DNA of 64,000 bases from Salinibacterium sp. NG253 (GCF_015864945.1 NZ_JADYWF010000001.1:1984378-2048377); one strand, 5' to 3'; positions 35,679 through 45,176 are shown, counted from the first letter of the stretch. Program-made: numbers and translations. Notes: generated from the sequence alone by a model not told the origin.

Positions 35679-37589
35679 ATGAAGGACTTTGGCGTGAATC
35701 CTCCTGTAGATCCCGACGTACGTCCGCGAGGTGACGGCGAGGCTCTACTCGCTCGTCGCATGATCATAACGAGTGGCATCGCAGCTCTTGCCGCCGTGGG
35801 TGCGGCCGCCGCGAGCAGTGCCGCGTTTGGTCCGGCGAGCACCCTCTCTCTGCTTCCGGATGGAGCGAGCCCTCCCGCGGCTCCTCCGTCTACCGGGTCT
35901 GCGCCGCGCAACACTCCGGTGCCGACCACTCCGACACCGAGCGCGACATCCACGAACCCGCCGACCACGAAGAACCCGACCGGGGGCACTACTCCGCCCG
36001 CGACTCAAGACCCGCGATCGCCGGCAACGGCAAACCCGCCTGCCGACCGCGACCAGAGTTACGCGAATCCCGGCGCAGGAACGGGCACGACGCCCCGTGC
36101 TGACACGCCATCAGCGGCGAAGCCCGCGACCAAGCCAACCCCGCAAAAAGGGTCGACAGCTCCCGAGGTTATCTCCACCGGCGTCGCCGATAACGACCAA
36201 ACTCACTCTCACTTGCTGGCCCGCGTAACTTTTGGCCCGCGCAGCAGCGACTTCGTTGACCTGTCGTCGATGGGAATCGACAAGTGGTTGGGCGCACAAC
36301 TTGCTCCGGCATCCATCGCAGACCCGGATGGCGATGCGGCGTGGGCTGCCTTCCCTCTCGCGAAGTCGTCTACCGCCAAAGTGCGCTCCTCTATCAAGCA
36401 ATACAGCTGGGATGCTGCACGCCAGACAGGTCAAGGAACCTTGGCGGCACAGGTCTTCAGCAAGCGCCAGCTGTTTGAAGTCGTTGTCGATGTGTTCTCG
36501 AACCTGCTGAATGTGACTACGCCATCGGACAGCGTGTGGGCTACGGGGCCCGACTATGCGAACTCGGTTATCCGGGCGAACGCTCTCGGCACGTATTCCG
36601 CCATGCTGCATGCGGCGATGCGCCATCCCGCCATGCTGACCTATCTCAACAACGAGCAGTCGAACAAGGGGAATGTCAACGAGAACCTCGGTCGTGAGCT
36701 GCTCGAGCTCCACACGCTGGGAGTCGCGTCGGGCTACACCGAGGGTGATGTGCGCAACAGCGCCATGATCCTCTCGGGCCGTGGCATCGACTACGAGACC
36801 GGCGAATTCCGCTATCGCGCGGATCGCCATTATGTCGGCCCCGTCGCCACATCGTTCTTTACCGACGAGAACGTGACCGCTGAAGGCGGACTCGAGATGG
36901 GCGACCGCTACGTGAGCGTGCTGGCGCATCACCCCGCTACCGCAGCGACGGTCGTCAGAAAGCTTGCGGTTCGCTTCGTTTCGGATTCGCCTCCCCAGGC
37001 CTTGCTCGATCGCTTGGCGCAGACGTACCTCGACAACGACACTGCGATCCTTCCCGTGCTCAAGCAGCTTTTCGCCAGCGATGAGTTCTGGTCGGCAATC
37101 GGAGAGAAAGCGCGCCGGCCGCTTGAAGACGCGGTGGGGGCGGCCCGTGCGGTTGGGGCTCAGCCCAGTGACAAGCTTGCCGATGGTGCCAAGAATCTTT
37201 ACTGGGTTCTTCAGAATCTTGGGCACGCGCCTCTCACGTGGACCCCACCCAATGGTTTCCCCGACGTCACCGGGGCCTGGCTTTCCGCCAGCCAGACGGT
37301 GTCGCGCTGGAACCTGCACCGGAGCTTGACCGGTGGCTGGATGAAGGGACTCACCCCACCCGCCAAGCTCAGTGAAGAACTCGTGCCGACCACGGGCCAG
37401 ACGAACGCCCAATGGATCGACAGCATCGCTCAGCGCATGATCGGCCGTCCGCTCAGTGATACCCATCGCGCTGTGCTGCTGTCGTATCTCGATGCTGACG
37501 GTTCTACTGAAGCCGAAGCGGGCGATGCGTGGCAGGTCCCCGCTCTCGCGGCCCTCGTGCTCGACTCGCCCTATTTCCAACTGCGCTAA
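35679..37589 (+). CDS. DUF1800 domain-containing protein, exported
   Basis: About 636 residues. The N-terminus has an arginine pair before a hydrophobic segment (ARRMIITSGIAALAAVGAAA), so it is probably exported or anchored, possibly by Tat. A proline/threonine-rich spacer runs over about residues 55-160. The DUF1800 domain follows, with HLLARVTFGPRSSDF at its start and NENLGRELLELHTLGV mid-domain. Function is unknown. The partner DUF1501 gene follows after 78 bases. ATG 35679 is used; GTG 35670 is the alternative. Confidence 0.88.
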   Translation: MKDFGVNPPVDPDVRPRGDGEALLARRMIITSGIAALAAVGAAAASSAAFGPASTLSLLPDGASPPAAPPSTGSAPRNTPVPTTPTPSATSTNPPTTKNPTGGTTPPATQDPRSPATANPPADRDQSYANPGAGTGTTPRADTPSAAKPATKPTPQKGSTAPEVISTGVADNDQTHSHLLARVTFGPRSSDFVDLSSMGIDKWLGAQLAPASIADPDGDAAWAAFPLAKSSTAKVRSSIKQYSWDAARQTGQGTLAAQVFSKRQLFEVVVDVFSNLLNVTTPSDSVWATGPDYANSVIRANALGTYSAMLHAAMRHPAMLTYLNNEQSNKGNVNENLGRELLELHTLGVASGYTEGDVRNSAMILSGRGIDYETGEFRYRADRHYVGPVATSFFTDENVTAEGGLEMGDRYVSVLAHHPATAATVVRKLAVRFVSDSPPQALLDRLAQTYLDNDTAILPVLKQLFASDEFWSAIGEKARRPLEDAVGAARAVGAQPSDKLADGAKNLYWVLQNLGHAPLTWTPPNGFPDVTGAWLSASQTVSRWNLHRSLTGGWMKGLTPPAKLSEELVPTTGQTNAQWIDSIAQRMIGRPLSDTHRAVLLSYLDADGSTEAEAGDAWQVPALAALVLDSPYFQLR

Positions 37590-37667
37590 TTGACGGCGCT
37601 AATCGACTGCGCTGACCAGACTCACCCTCCCCTGTAGCTCGAACCCGACTCGAGAAAGAACCCTCTA

Positions 37668-39026
37668 ATGACCGAGACCCGTTTCCTTCACCCTGACTGC
37701 CCAGACTGGCGACAGTTGGGTCCGACTGATTTAGATTCCGCAGTGCGAGCCCATAGCGAGATTGTGGTGGCCGAAGAGACGGCACGACGCGAGCTCTGGT
37801 CGAAAGGTTTTACCCGCCGACGGATGCTGCAGGGCGGGCTCATGGCCGGAGTCGCCGCTATCGGCTCCCAGATTGTCACCACGCAGGCGTCGTACGCGGC
37901 TCCGGGTTCGCCAGACACGGGTGCTCTTATCGTTGTGTTCCTCCGCGGCGGAATGGACGGGCTCTCCGTGCTGGTTCCGGCTACCGACGCTGACCTTTTG
38001 AAGGCACGCCCCGGCATCGCGGTCAAAGAGAACTCGGGTCTCATTGCCTTCGAACGCGGTTTCGGTTTGCACCCGGCGCTGTCTGCCTTGAAGCCGATGA
38101 TGGCTCAGGGCAAGATCGCTGCTGTACCCGCCATCGGCACGCCCGACCTTTCGCGAAGCCACTTCCAAGCGCAGGATTGCCTCGAGCGCGGTGGCTCCGC
38201 CGGCAGCGCTTCGCAAACGGGGTGGCTCAACCGCGCTCTTGAGCAGAGCGGTCCAGGAACGACTTGGCGCGGGGTTGGGGCAAGCGATCGTCTTGCTCGC
38301 TCTCTCGTGGGTGGTTCGAATGCGCTCGTTGTTCCTGACCTCGAGCGCATGGCGATTGACGTGGATGACTCGCTCCTTGAGCCCACTCGCACGGCCCTTG
38401 CAAGCCTCTACACCGGTCTTGACCACCCCATCGCGCAGCAGGCCAACCTCGCCTTGAGCGCCTCCAGCGAAGCGTCCGAGATTGCGGCTTCCGCTGGTGA
38501 CGCGAAAGCGCGTGGCTACGGGGACGACAACTTCTCTAGCGACCTCGCGACGTTGGCCAGCCTTATCCGGGCGAACGTGGGACTTCGGGTCGGCACGTTG
38601 GATCTCGGTGGCTGGGACATGCACACCGACATCGGCACACCAGACAAGGGCGACATGCACGACATGCTCAGCGCTGTGGGCAACGGTCTTGCGGCATTCT
38701 TCGCTGACCTTGGCCCGAAGGCTGACACCACCACTGTGGTGCTCATGAGTGAGTTTGGTCGTCGCGTAGGTCAGAACGACAGCTCAGGTGTTGACCACGG
38801 TCACGGCGGCCTCGCCATGGTGCTCGGTGGCGGAGTCAAGGGTGGCGTGCACGGCAAGTGGGAGGGCCTCGGAGCTGATGTGCTCGATCACGGCGACGTT
38901 CCCGGCAGCAACGACTTCCGCGATCTTCTTGGCGAGGTCGTCATGAACCGCCTCGATCTCAGCGCGGCCGACGCCAGCATCATCTTCCCCGACTGGAAGG
39001 TGTCGCCGATAGGGGTCATGGCTTAG
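37668..39026 (+). CDS. DUF1501 domain-containing protein (Tat-exported sulfatase-like)
   Basis: A 452-residue protein. A twin-arginine signal follows a 45-residue N-terminal region: FTRRRMLQGGLMAGVAAIG, cleaved near ASYAAPG. The mature part is DUF1501, distantly alkaline-phosphatase/sulfatase-like, with VVFLRGGMDGLS, SRSHFQAQDCLERG and SEFGRRVGQNDSSGVDHGHGG. It pairs with the DUF1800 protein in many bacteria; the role is unknown. Export is supported by both signals. Confidence 0.9.
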   Translation: MTETRFLHPDCPDWRQLGPTDLDSAVRAHSEIVVAEETARRELWSKGFTRRRMLQGGLMAGVAAIGSQIVTTQASYAAPGSPDTGALIVVFLRGGMDGLSVLVPATDADLLKARPGIAVKENSGLIAFERGFGLHPALSALKPMMAQGKIAAVPAIGTPDLSRSHFQAQDCLERGGSAGSASQTGWLNRALEQSGPGTTWRGVGASDRLARSLVGGSNALVVPDLERMAIDVDDSLLEPTRTALASLYTGLDHPIAQQANLALSASSEASEIAASAGDAKARGYGDDNFSSDLATLASLIRANVGLRVGTLDLGGWDMHTDIGTPDKGDMHDMLSAVGNGLAAFFADLGPKADTTTVVLMSEFGRRVGQNDSSGVDHGHGGLAMVLGGGVKGGVHGKWEGLGADVLDHGDVPGSNDFRDLLGEVVMNRLDLSAADASIIFPDWKVSPIGVMA

Positions 39027-39128
39027 CTGCGTGACGGCTTAGCGGGGGTCGATCAGGGGTCGAATATACTGGTTTTCTAGTGTCCGGCAGTTGTCGGTTC
39101 GCCACTCCCACGAGGAATGAGCCGCGCC

Positions 39129-39953
39129 ATGATCGAGTTTCGCAACGTTACTAAGCGGTTTCCCGATGGAACGCTCGCAGTCGAGAACTTTTCCCTCGTG
39201 CTTCCGTCGCACAAAGCCACCGTATTTGTGGGCTCATCCGGCTCCGGCAAGACCACGCTACTTCGCATGATCAACCGGATGATCGATCCCACTGAGGGAT
39301 CCATTCTGATCAATGGCGAAGACATTGCCGACGTCGATCCAGTGTTGCTTCGCCGCCGCATTGGGTATGTGCTTCAGGCCACCGGACTGCTGCCTCACCG
39401 CAAAGTGGTCGACAATATCGCTTCGGTACCGCGATTGAATGGTGTGCCTAAGCGCAAGGCCCGACTCGACGCAATCACCCTGCTTGATACCGTTGGCCTT
39501 GATCGGAATCTTGCGGAGCGCTATCCCGATCAGCTATCCGGCGGTCAACAGCAGCGCGTCGGTGTGGCCCGCGCCCTCGCCAGCGATCCCGATATCCTTC
39601 TCATGGATGAGCCATTTGGCGCCGTCGACCCCATCGTGCGGGCGGAGCTTCAAGAAGAGCTCAACCGCCTGCAGCGTGAACTGGGCAAAACGACTGTCTT
39701 TGTTACTCATGACATCGATGAAGCGTTCGTTATCGCCGATCAGGTGGTTATTCTTCGCAACGGCGGCGTGATCGCGCAGGTGGGCAGCCCCGCCGATATC
39801 TTGGCGACTCCCGCGGATGATTTCGTAGCGTCGTTCATCGGAGCTGATCGTGGCAAGCGCACCCTCTATATTCAGCACCGCGAAGGAGACAGCGCGCCGT
39901 TAATAGTGGATTCTGATGGTCGGCCTGCCGGCGTGCTCGGGACCGAACAATGA
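39129..39953 (+). CDS. Glycine betaine/osmoprotectant ABC transporter ATP-binding protein (OpuCA/ProV-like)
   Basis: A 274-residue ABC ATPase with Walker A GSSGSGKTT, signature LSGGQQQRVGVARALA, Walker B ILLMDEPFGAVD and H-loop FVTHDIDEAF. It belongs to the quaternary amine/osmoprotectant importer class. ATG 39129 suits the GAGGA at 39112-39116 better than ATG 39117, which abuts it. A likely -10 box TATACT is at 39065-39070. It is first of a four-gene operon. Confidence 0.92.
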   Translation: MIEFRNVTKRFPDGTLAVENFSLVLPSHKATVFVGSSGSGKTTLLRMINRMIDPTEGSILINGEDIADVDPVLLRRRIGYVLQATGLLPHRKVVDNIASVPRLNGVPKRKARLDAITLLDTVGLDRNLAERYPDQLSGGQQQRVGVARALASDPDILLMDEPFGAVDPIVRAELQEELNRLQRELGKTTVFVTHDIDEAFVIADQVVILRNGGVIAQVGSPADILATPADDFVASFIGADRGKRTLYIQHREGDSAPLIVDSDGRPAGVLGTEQ

Positions 39954-40630
39954 CGTGGCTCCTTGACAACTTTGCTCTAGTCGCCGAGCTCACGGGCAAC
40001 CACGTAGCGCTCAGCATCCTTCCGATCGTGCTCGGGTTTTGCATCGCTGTGCCGCTCGGATGGATCGCCAACCGCTGGCAGCCCGTGCGCTCGTTCGTGA
40101 TCGCTGGCGGCAGCCTTCTCTACACAATTCCCTCGCTTCCGCTGTTCGTGATGTTGCCGTATCTGCTGGGAACGAAGATTACCGATGATCGAAACATTGT
40201 TGTGGCGCTCACGCTCTATGCAGTCGCGATGATGGTGCGGACTGCAGCAGATGCGCTCGCCGCGGTGCCCAAGGATGCGATCGAAGCGGCGACTGCGACC
40301 GGATACTCGGCCTGGGGCCGATTCTGGCTAGTCGAGCTTCCGCTAGCCGGCCCGGTTCTTCTTGCTGGGATGCGGGTGGTTTCCGCGAGCACGATCGCAC
40401 TGGTGTCGGTCGGGGCCATCATCGGCTCGGCGAACCTCGGGTACCTCTTCACGAATGGAAAGCAGCGGGATTTTCTCGACGAAATTGTCATCGGCATTGT
40501 GGCTAGCCTTGTCATTGCGCTCGTCTTCGACGTGATCCTCGTTCTTCTTGGCCGAGTTCTTATGCCGTGGATGCGACGGCAAAAAAGCGTTCGCAGCCGC
40601 ACGCCGCTTCTTCTCGGGCGGGTGGGTTAG
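39950..40630 (+). CDS. Osmoprotectant ABC transporter permease (OpuCB-like)
   Basis: A 226-residue binding-protein-dependent permease with about five or six membrane helices. It has the EAA-type cytoplasmic loop around DAIEAATATGYSAWGRFWLVELPLA, where the ATPase docks. Its ATG overlaps the ATPase stop (ATGA). It forms a heterodimer with the permease encoded next. Confidence 0.92.
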   Translation: MTWLLDNFALVAELTGNHVALSILPIVLGFCIAVPLGWIANRWQPVRSFVIAGGSLLYTIPSLPLFVMLPYLLGTKITDDRNIVVALTLYAVAMMVRTAADALAAVPKDAIEAATATGYSAWGRFWLVELPLAGPVLLAGMRVVSASTIALVSVGAIIGSANLGYLFTNGKQRDFLDEIVIGIVASLVIALVFDVILVLLGRVLMPWMRRQKSVRSRTPLLLGRVG

Positions 40631-40633
40631 CCC

Positions 40634-41413
40634 ATGCAGTTCTTTCTCGATGCTTTTCGTTGGCTGCTCGACCCGGCTAACTATGCCTCAGGCGGTTTAA
40701 ATCCTTTGCCGATTCAAGACCGTGTGGGCGAGCACCTGTTGTACACGGTTGTCGCCGTCGCCGTTGCGGCGGTTATTGCGTTGCCGCTGGGCTTCTATAT
40801 TGGGCACACTGGTCGCGGGCGGCAGTTTGTGATTGGCTTCACCGGCGCCATGCGGGCTTTACCCACGTTGGGGCTTCTCATGGCACTTTTTGTCATTGTG
40901 GGCGCTACCGTGCCCTTTACACAGGCGGCTTTTATCGCCTCGATCATCGCACTCGTTATATTGGCAATTCCATCGATTCTGGCGGGCGCCTACGCTGGCA
41001 TCGAGTCTGTCGATCGTCAGACGATCGACGCAGGTCGTGCAATGGGGATGACAGAACTGCAAGTACTCACTCAGATTGAGATTCCGTTGTCGTTGCCGCT
41101 CATTATTGGCGGAATTCGGGCGTCGGCGCTTCAAGTTATTGCGACCGCAGTGATCGCCTCGTACATCTCATTGGGCGGCCTCGGCACAATCATCTCTAGC
41201 GGCATCGGACTCAACGACAACGATCGCATTCTCGGCGGCGCCATTCTTGTCACGCTCTTAGCGCTCGTTGTCGACGGTATGTTCGCCCTCGCTCAGCGGC
41301 TTACCCGTCGGCGCGGAACTGCCGGGGTTCGCCGAAAGAAAATAGACGTCCGTGAACAGCCACTGGGGCTGGTCGCGGTGGCGGCACCATCCGCCCACGA
41401 AGGGAAAAACTAA
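40634..41413 (+). CDS. Osmoprotectant ABC transporter permease (OpuCD-like)
   Basis: A 259-residue permease of the same family with about six membrane segments. The EAA loop is DRQTIDAGRAMGMTELQVL and then IEIPLSLPLI. The charged C-terminal tail is cytoplasmic. It starts three bases after the first permease and its stop shares one base with the next start (TAATG). Confidence 0.92.
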   Translation: MQFFLDAFRWLLDPANYASGGLNPLPIQDRVGEHLLYTVVAVAVAAVIALPLGFYIGHTGRGRQFVIGFTGAMRALPTLGLLMALFVIVGATVPFTQAAFIASIIALVILAIPSILAGAYAGIESVDRQTIDAGRAMGMTELQVLTQIEIPLSLPLIIGGIRASALQVIATAVIASYISLGGLGTIISSGIGLNDNDRILGGAILVTLLALVVDGMFALAQRLTRRRGTAGVRRKKIDVREQPLGLVAVAAPSAHEGKN

Positions 41414-42345
41414 TGTTCGCAGCAAATCGGAGGGCACGGGTCGCCATCGCGACCGTCGCCGCGGGAACGCTTGTTGCCCTCGCAGGGTGCTCCACCTCTG
41501 ACCCCACCGACACGTCGGCTGACGGCTCTGTCACTGGCGACACGATCATCGTGGGCTCGTTCGCCTACCCTGAGAGCGAGATTCTGGGAAACATTTATGC
41601 CATCGCGCTTGAGGATGCCGGGTTCGAGGTCGAGACGAAGTTCAACCTTGGGCCGCGCCAGACCACGATTCCCGCTTTGGAAGATGGATCGGTCAGCCTC
41701 ATGCCGGAGTACAACGGCAACCTCCTCTTTTTCTATGACACAGAAAATGCTGCCCGCACCACTGCCGAAGTAGACGCGGCGCTCGAGACCACAGTTCCGG
41801 ACGGCTTCCAGGTTCTCACCTCCTCACCTGCCGAGGACAAAGACGCCTACGTTGTCACCCAAGAGCTGGCAGATGAAGAAGGTCTCGTTACCATTGGCGA
41901 CCTCGCAAAGATCGAGCCATTTAGCCTCGGAGCCAGCCCGCAGATTGCCGAGCTTCCCTACGGCATCCCCGGTCTCGAGTCGGCGTACGGACTGACGGAC
42001 ATCACGTTCGTTCCGATCGAGGACTTTGGAGGGCCCGACACGGTGAAGGCTCTCGTTGACGATGCTGTGCAGGTTGCGGATATCTTTACGACGTCGCCGG
42101 ACTTGGTCGCGAAGAACTTGCTCGTTCTGGAAGATCCCGAGAACCTCATCGCGGCGCAGAACATTGTGCCGCTGTTGAACTCGAACATCTACAGTGCCGA
42201 ACTCGCAGAGGTTCTCGATGCGATCTCGGCCGCGCTTACAACTGAGGATCTCATCACTCTGCGTGACCGTGTCGAGGGCACGGAGAAGGCACAGGCTGCG
42301 ACCGCAGCCCAAGACTGGCTCACCGAAAAGGGTCTCCTGAAGTAA
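41413..42345 (+). CDS. Osmoprotectant ABC transporter substrate-binding lipoprotein (OpuCC-like)
   Basis: A 310-residue lipoprotein with lipobox LAGC near residues 22-25 and an OpuAC-type binding domain (IIVGSFAYPESEILGNIYAI, then SLMPEYNGNLL). It captures glycine betaine, choline or a related compound outside the cell and delivers it to the permease pair. It is the last gene of the operon, and a hairpin follows. Confidence 0.92.
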   Translation: MFAANRRARVAIATVAAGTLVALAGCSTSDPTDTSADGSVTGDTIIVGSFAYPESEILGNIYAIALEDAGFEVETKFNLGPRQTTIPALEDGSVSLMPEYNGNLLFFYDTENAARTTAEVDAALETTVPDGFQVLTSSPAEDKDAYVVTQELADEEGLVTIGDLAKIEPFSLGASPQIAELPYGIPGLESAYGLTDITFVPIEDFGGPDTVKALVDDAVQVADIFTTSPDLVAKNLLVLEDPENLIAAQNIVPLLNSNIYSAELAEVLDAISAALTTEDLITLRDRVEGTEKAQAATAAQDWLTEKGLLK

Positions 42346-42386
42346 GAAACTGCTCCGCATTTGCTTGCGGGGCACAGAGGCGCGGG

Positions 42387-42417
42387 GCGGTCTCCGTCAG
42401 CACTAAGACGGAGCCGC
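42387..42417 (+). terminator. Hairpin after the osmoprotectant operon
   Basis: Arms GCGG-t-CTCCGTC (42387-42398) and GACGGAG-CCGC (42407-42417) form a stem with a single bulged base and an eight-base loop. It lies about 40 bases after the stop codon and before the GntR gene. There is no T tail, so it may be a weak or factor-assisted terminator. Confidence 0.5.
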
Positions 42418-42454
42418 TCGGCGCACCAACCATCGGCACAGTATTATCGCGGAG

Positions 42455-43204
42455 ATGACTACTTTCTCTCGCCGAGGCCTCCACGGGCACGTTGTTGATG
42501 TGCTCGGCCGTCGCATTATGCGCGGTGAACTGGCGCCGGGAGACATCATCGATCCGGATGCGCTGCTCACAGAATTTCAGGTCAGCCGCACGGTAATCCG
42601 CGAAGCCCTCAAGGTGCTCACTACGAAGGGTCTCGTGGATGCGCGGCCTCGACTGGGTACCTTCGTCACGGCGCGGGAACGCTGGCAGTTGCTCGACCGC
42701 GACGTCATGACGTGGCGCTCGGAAGGTATGCCCGACCCGCTGCTTGTGCTCGAACTGAGCGAAGTGCGGCAAGTGCTCGAGCCCGCGGCGGCTCGACTTG
42801 CCGCAGTTCGCCGCAGCGACGAACAGTGTGCTGAGATCGAGGCCGCGATGACGGCGCTAGCTGCGACCTTCGAGAGCACCGAAGTGACGTCGCACGTAGC
42901 AGCGGACCTAGCTTTTCATCGGGCCATCTTGGCGGCCTCCGGCAACGAACTACTGGCTCGCTTTGAGGTTGTGCTGGAACCCGCGCTGCATGCGCGCAAC
43001 GAGCTTGCCTTTGAGAACGAAACCACAACCCAGTTTTTGGATGACCATCGCGCGGTGGTGACGGCGATTGTCACGCAGGATGCCGAGGCTGCCCACACCG
43101 CGATGAAGCTACTGATGGACCAGTCGAACCGCGACTCCGAAACCATCGTGAGCAAAGACCCGATCGGGGCTGCCCTCGTGGCGAACCGAAAGCCGGCTCT
43201 CTAA
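42455..43204 (+). CDS. GntR/FadR-family transcriptional regulator (FCD domain)
   Basis: A 249-residue regulator. The N-terminal winged helix (about residues 10-75) has LLTEFQVSRTVIREALKVL, and the C-terminal FCD ligand domain has metal-type histidines in VAADLAFHRAIL and FLDDHRAVV. It is co-translated with an SDR enzyme (ATG overlaps the stop) and faces dgoD, as DgoR-type regulators do. Control of galactonate genes is inferred. Confidence 0.9.
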   Translation: MTTFSRRGLHGHVVDVLGRRIMRGELAPGDIIDPDALLTEFQVSRTVIREALKVLTTKGLVDARPRLGTFVTARERWQLLDRDVMTWRSEGMPDPLLVLELSEVRQVLEPAAARLAAVRRSDEQCAEIEAAMTALAATFESTEVTSHVAADLAFHRAILAASGNELLARFEVVLEPALHARNELAFENETTTQFLDDHRAVVTAIVTQDAEAAHTAMKLLMDQSNRDSETIVSKDPIGAALVANRKPAL

Positions 43205-43944
43205 TGGCGGCCCGCACCGTGCTCATCACGGGCGCAGCCCACGGCATCGGTGCTGCTGCTGCACGCCTCTTCGCTGCCTCCGGTGACGATGTTGTCGTCA
43301 CCGATATTGACGTGGATGCCGCCGCCGCGGTTGCCGCCGAGATCGTTGCGGCCGGCGGCGTCGCCACCGCCCATCGCCTCGACGTCGCGGACTCCGAGCA
43401 GTGGGAGTCGCTCTCGCGTGAACTGCGCTCCGCGAATCGCCCGCCGGCCGTCATCGTGAATAACGCGTTCTTTCAAGTGACTGGCATCGCGCATGAACAG
43501 AGCGAAGACGACTGGAATCAGCAACTCTCGGTAACCCTGTCATCCGCCTACCGGGCAATGCGCACCTTCCATGACACTCTCACTGCGGCCCGCGGCAACA
43601 TGGTGAATGTGTCGAGCGTTCACGGGGTGCTGTCCTGGGCCGAGCAGCCCGCCTACGATGCGGCGAAGGGCGGGCTCATTTCGCTCACCCGGCAGCTGTC
43701 GGTGGATTACGCCCCGCACGTGCGCGTGAACGTGGTGCTCCCGGGGTCGATCGAGACTCGGCAGTGGGATCACCAAACCCCAGAAGCGCAAGAGCTGGCG
43801 CGGCGCCAGGCCACCCTGCGGCGGCTGGGTAAACCTGAAGAAGTCGCGTCGGTCATCCAGTTCCTTGCTGGAGACGGTGCGTCGTACATCACGGGCGCTT
43901 CGCTCGTCGTCGATGGCGGCATGACGACAACACTCGGCGCTTAA
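43204..43944 (+). CDS. SDR family oxidoreductase
   Basis: A 246-residue short-chain dehydrogenase with the cofactor motif TGAAHGIGAAAA, NNAF in place of the usual NNAG, catalytic Ser in VSSVHG and the active-site pair in YDAAKGG. The C-terminus GASLVVDGGM is typical. Its position between the GntR regulator and dgoD suggests it oxidises or reduces a sugar or sugar acid, for example galactose to the lactone; the substrate is not certain. Confidence 0.9.
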   Translation: MAARTVLITGAAHGIGAAAARLFAASGDDVVVTDIDVDAAAAVAAEIVAAGGVATAHRLDVADSEQWESLSRELRSANRPPAVIVNNAFFQVTGIAHEQSEDDWNQQLSVTLSSAYRAMRTFHDTLTAARGNMVNVSSVHGVLSWAEQPAYDAAKGGLISLTRQLSVDYAPHVRVNVVLPGSIETRQWDHQTPEAQELARRQATLRRLGKPEEVASVIQFLAGDGASYITGASLVVDGGMTTTLGA

Positions 43945-43992
43945 CAGGGCCTCGCTGCCACGCGCTCGGCTAACGCCGAAGTTGCCGACCGG

Positions 43993-45138
43993 CTACCACT
44001 CGGCGAGCGACCCATCATCGCGACGCCACACGGGGGAGCGCCACTGGTGCCCGACCTTGTCGGCGGCGCGCACGGCGGCCTCATCGATATCGATGCCGAG
44101 TCCGGGGGCAGTTAGCCGCTCGATGTAGCCACTCGTGAAGTCGAAGACGCTCGTATCCATCAGGTACTCGAGCACATCTGATCCGACGTTGTAGTGGATG
44201 CCGATGCTCTGTTCTTGAATCAAGAAGTTCGGAGTGTTGAACCCGACCTGCAGGCTCGACGCCAACGCGATTGGTCCGAGCGGGCAGTGCGGCGCGAGTT
44301 GAGCGTCGAACATGTCGGCGAGGGCGGCGATGCGACGCACTTCGGAAATGCCACCCGCATGGGAGAGGTCGGGCTGAACGACGGCGATGCCGGCCTGAAG
44401 CGGACCCAAGAATTCGTTGCGAGAGAAGAGGCGCTCGCCGGTGGCGATCGGGATCGACGTTGACGAGACGATGCCATCGAGCAAGTGCGACTTGTCGGGC
44501 ACGACTGGTTCTTCCACAAACAGGGGAGCGTGCGGTTCGAGAAGGGGAAGGATGCGGCGGCTGTTCGCCGCGGTCATTCGTCCGTGAAAGTCGATCGCGA
44601 AGTCCCGGTCGGGGCCAAGAACTTCGCGTGCGAGCGCAGCCCGGTCGACGACCTCGGCGACGGCGCTCACGGTGCTGAGGGGAGACATCCGTCCGCTTGC
44701 ATTCATCTTGATCGCGGTGAGACCCGACTCGACCTGCTGGGCGATGTTGTCGCGCAGCTCGGAGGGTTCGTCGCCGCCAACCCAGCCATACATGCGGATG
44801 CGGTCACGAACAGCACCGCCGAGAAGGTCGTGAACGGGAACGCCGTGGGCTTTGCCCGCGATGTCCCAGAGTGCTTGGTCGATGCCGGCGATCGCGCTGG
44901 AAGCGACGGGGCCGCCGCGGTAGAAACCTCCGCGGGTGAGCACTTGCCAGTGGTCTTCGATGCGGGTGGCGTCGAGCCCCACGAGGTATTCGGCGTGCTG
45001 TTCGACGGCGGCGCGCACGATGTCGGCTTGGCCTTCGACAACGGGCTCGCCCCAGCCGACGATGCCGTTATCGGTCTCGATACGCACGAACAACCAGCGT
45101 GGTGGAACGAGGAATGTTTCGATGCGTGCGATCTTCAC
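43993..45138 (-). CDS. dgoD: D-galactonate dehydratase family protein (enolase superfamily)
   Basis: A 381-residue enolase-superfamily dehydratase that would convert D-galactonate to 2-keto-3-deoxygalactonate. Metal ligands are in AIDFHGR, VEEPVV and TGERLFSR. The DgoD signature is strong: QPDLSHAGGISE, then LAPHCPLGPIALAS and QEQSIGIHYN, and the protein ends in GSLAEW as E. coli DgoD does (NSVAEW). Length equals the E. coli enzyme. GTG 45138 has GGAAGGG about eight bases upstream; the frame to 45213 is rejected. Confidence 0.88.
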   Translation of the reverse strand: MKIARIETFLVPPRWLFVRIETDNGIVGWGEPVVEGQADIVRAAVEQHAEYLVGLDATRIEDHWQVLTRGGFYRGGPVASSAIAGIDQALWDIAGKAHGVPVHDLLGGAVRDRIRMYGWVGGDEPSELRDNIAQQVESGLTAIKMNASGRMSPLSTVSAVAEVVDRAALAREVLGPDRDFAIDFHGRMTAANSRRILPLLEPHAPLFVEEPVVPDKSHLLDGIVSSTSIPIATGERLFSRNEFLGPLQAGIAVVQPDLSHAGGISEVRRIAALADMFDAQLAPHCPLGPIALASSLQVGFNTPNFLIQEQSIGIHYNVGSDVLEYLMDTSVFDFTSGYIERLTAPGLGIDIDEAAVRAADKVGHQWRSPVWRRDDGSLAEW

Positions 45139-45151
45139 GGCGGCCCTTCCG

Positions 45152-45176
45152 TTAGTAAGTCTTATTATCCTACTAA
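45152..45176. promoter_or_regulatory. Candidate GntR operator before dgoD
   Basis: The core TAAG-T-CTTA (45156-45164) is a perfect odd palindrome, extended to TTAGTAAGTCTTATTA. A second relation is TTAGTA (45152-45157) against TACTAA (45171-45176). The site lies 14 bases upstream of the dgoD start and is AT-rich. The adjacent FCD-type regulator is the natural candidate to bind it. Confidence 0.5.

Noticed and set aside
36111-37580. 489-codon minus-strand frame opposite the DUF1800 gene
   Set aside because: Arginine-rich, no motif, and fully inside a gene with clear domain and export signal on the other strand.
43993-45138. L-fuconate or L-rhamnonate dehydratase, to fit the FAH/SDR operon
   Set aside because: Length and signatures (LAPHCPLGPIALAS, QEQSIGIHYN, SLAEW end) fit galactonate dehydratase much better.
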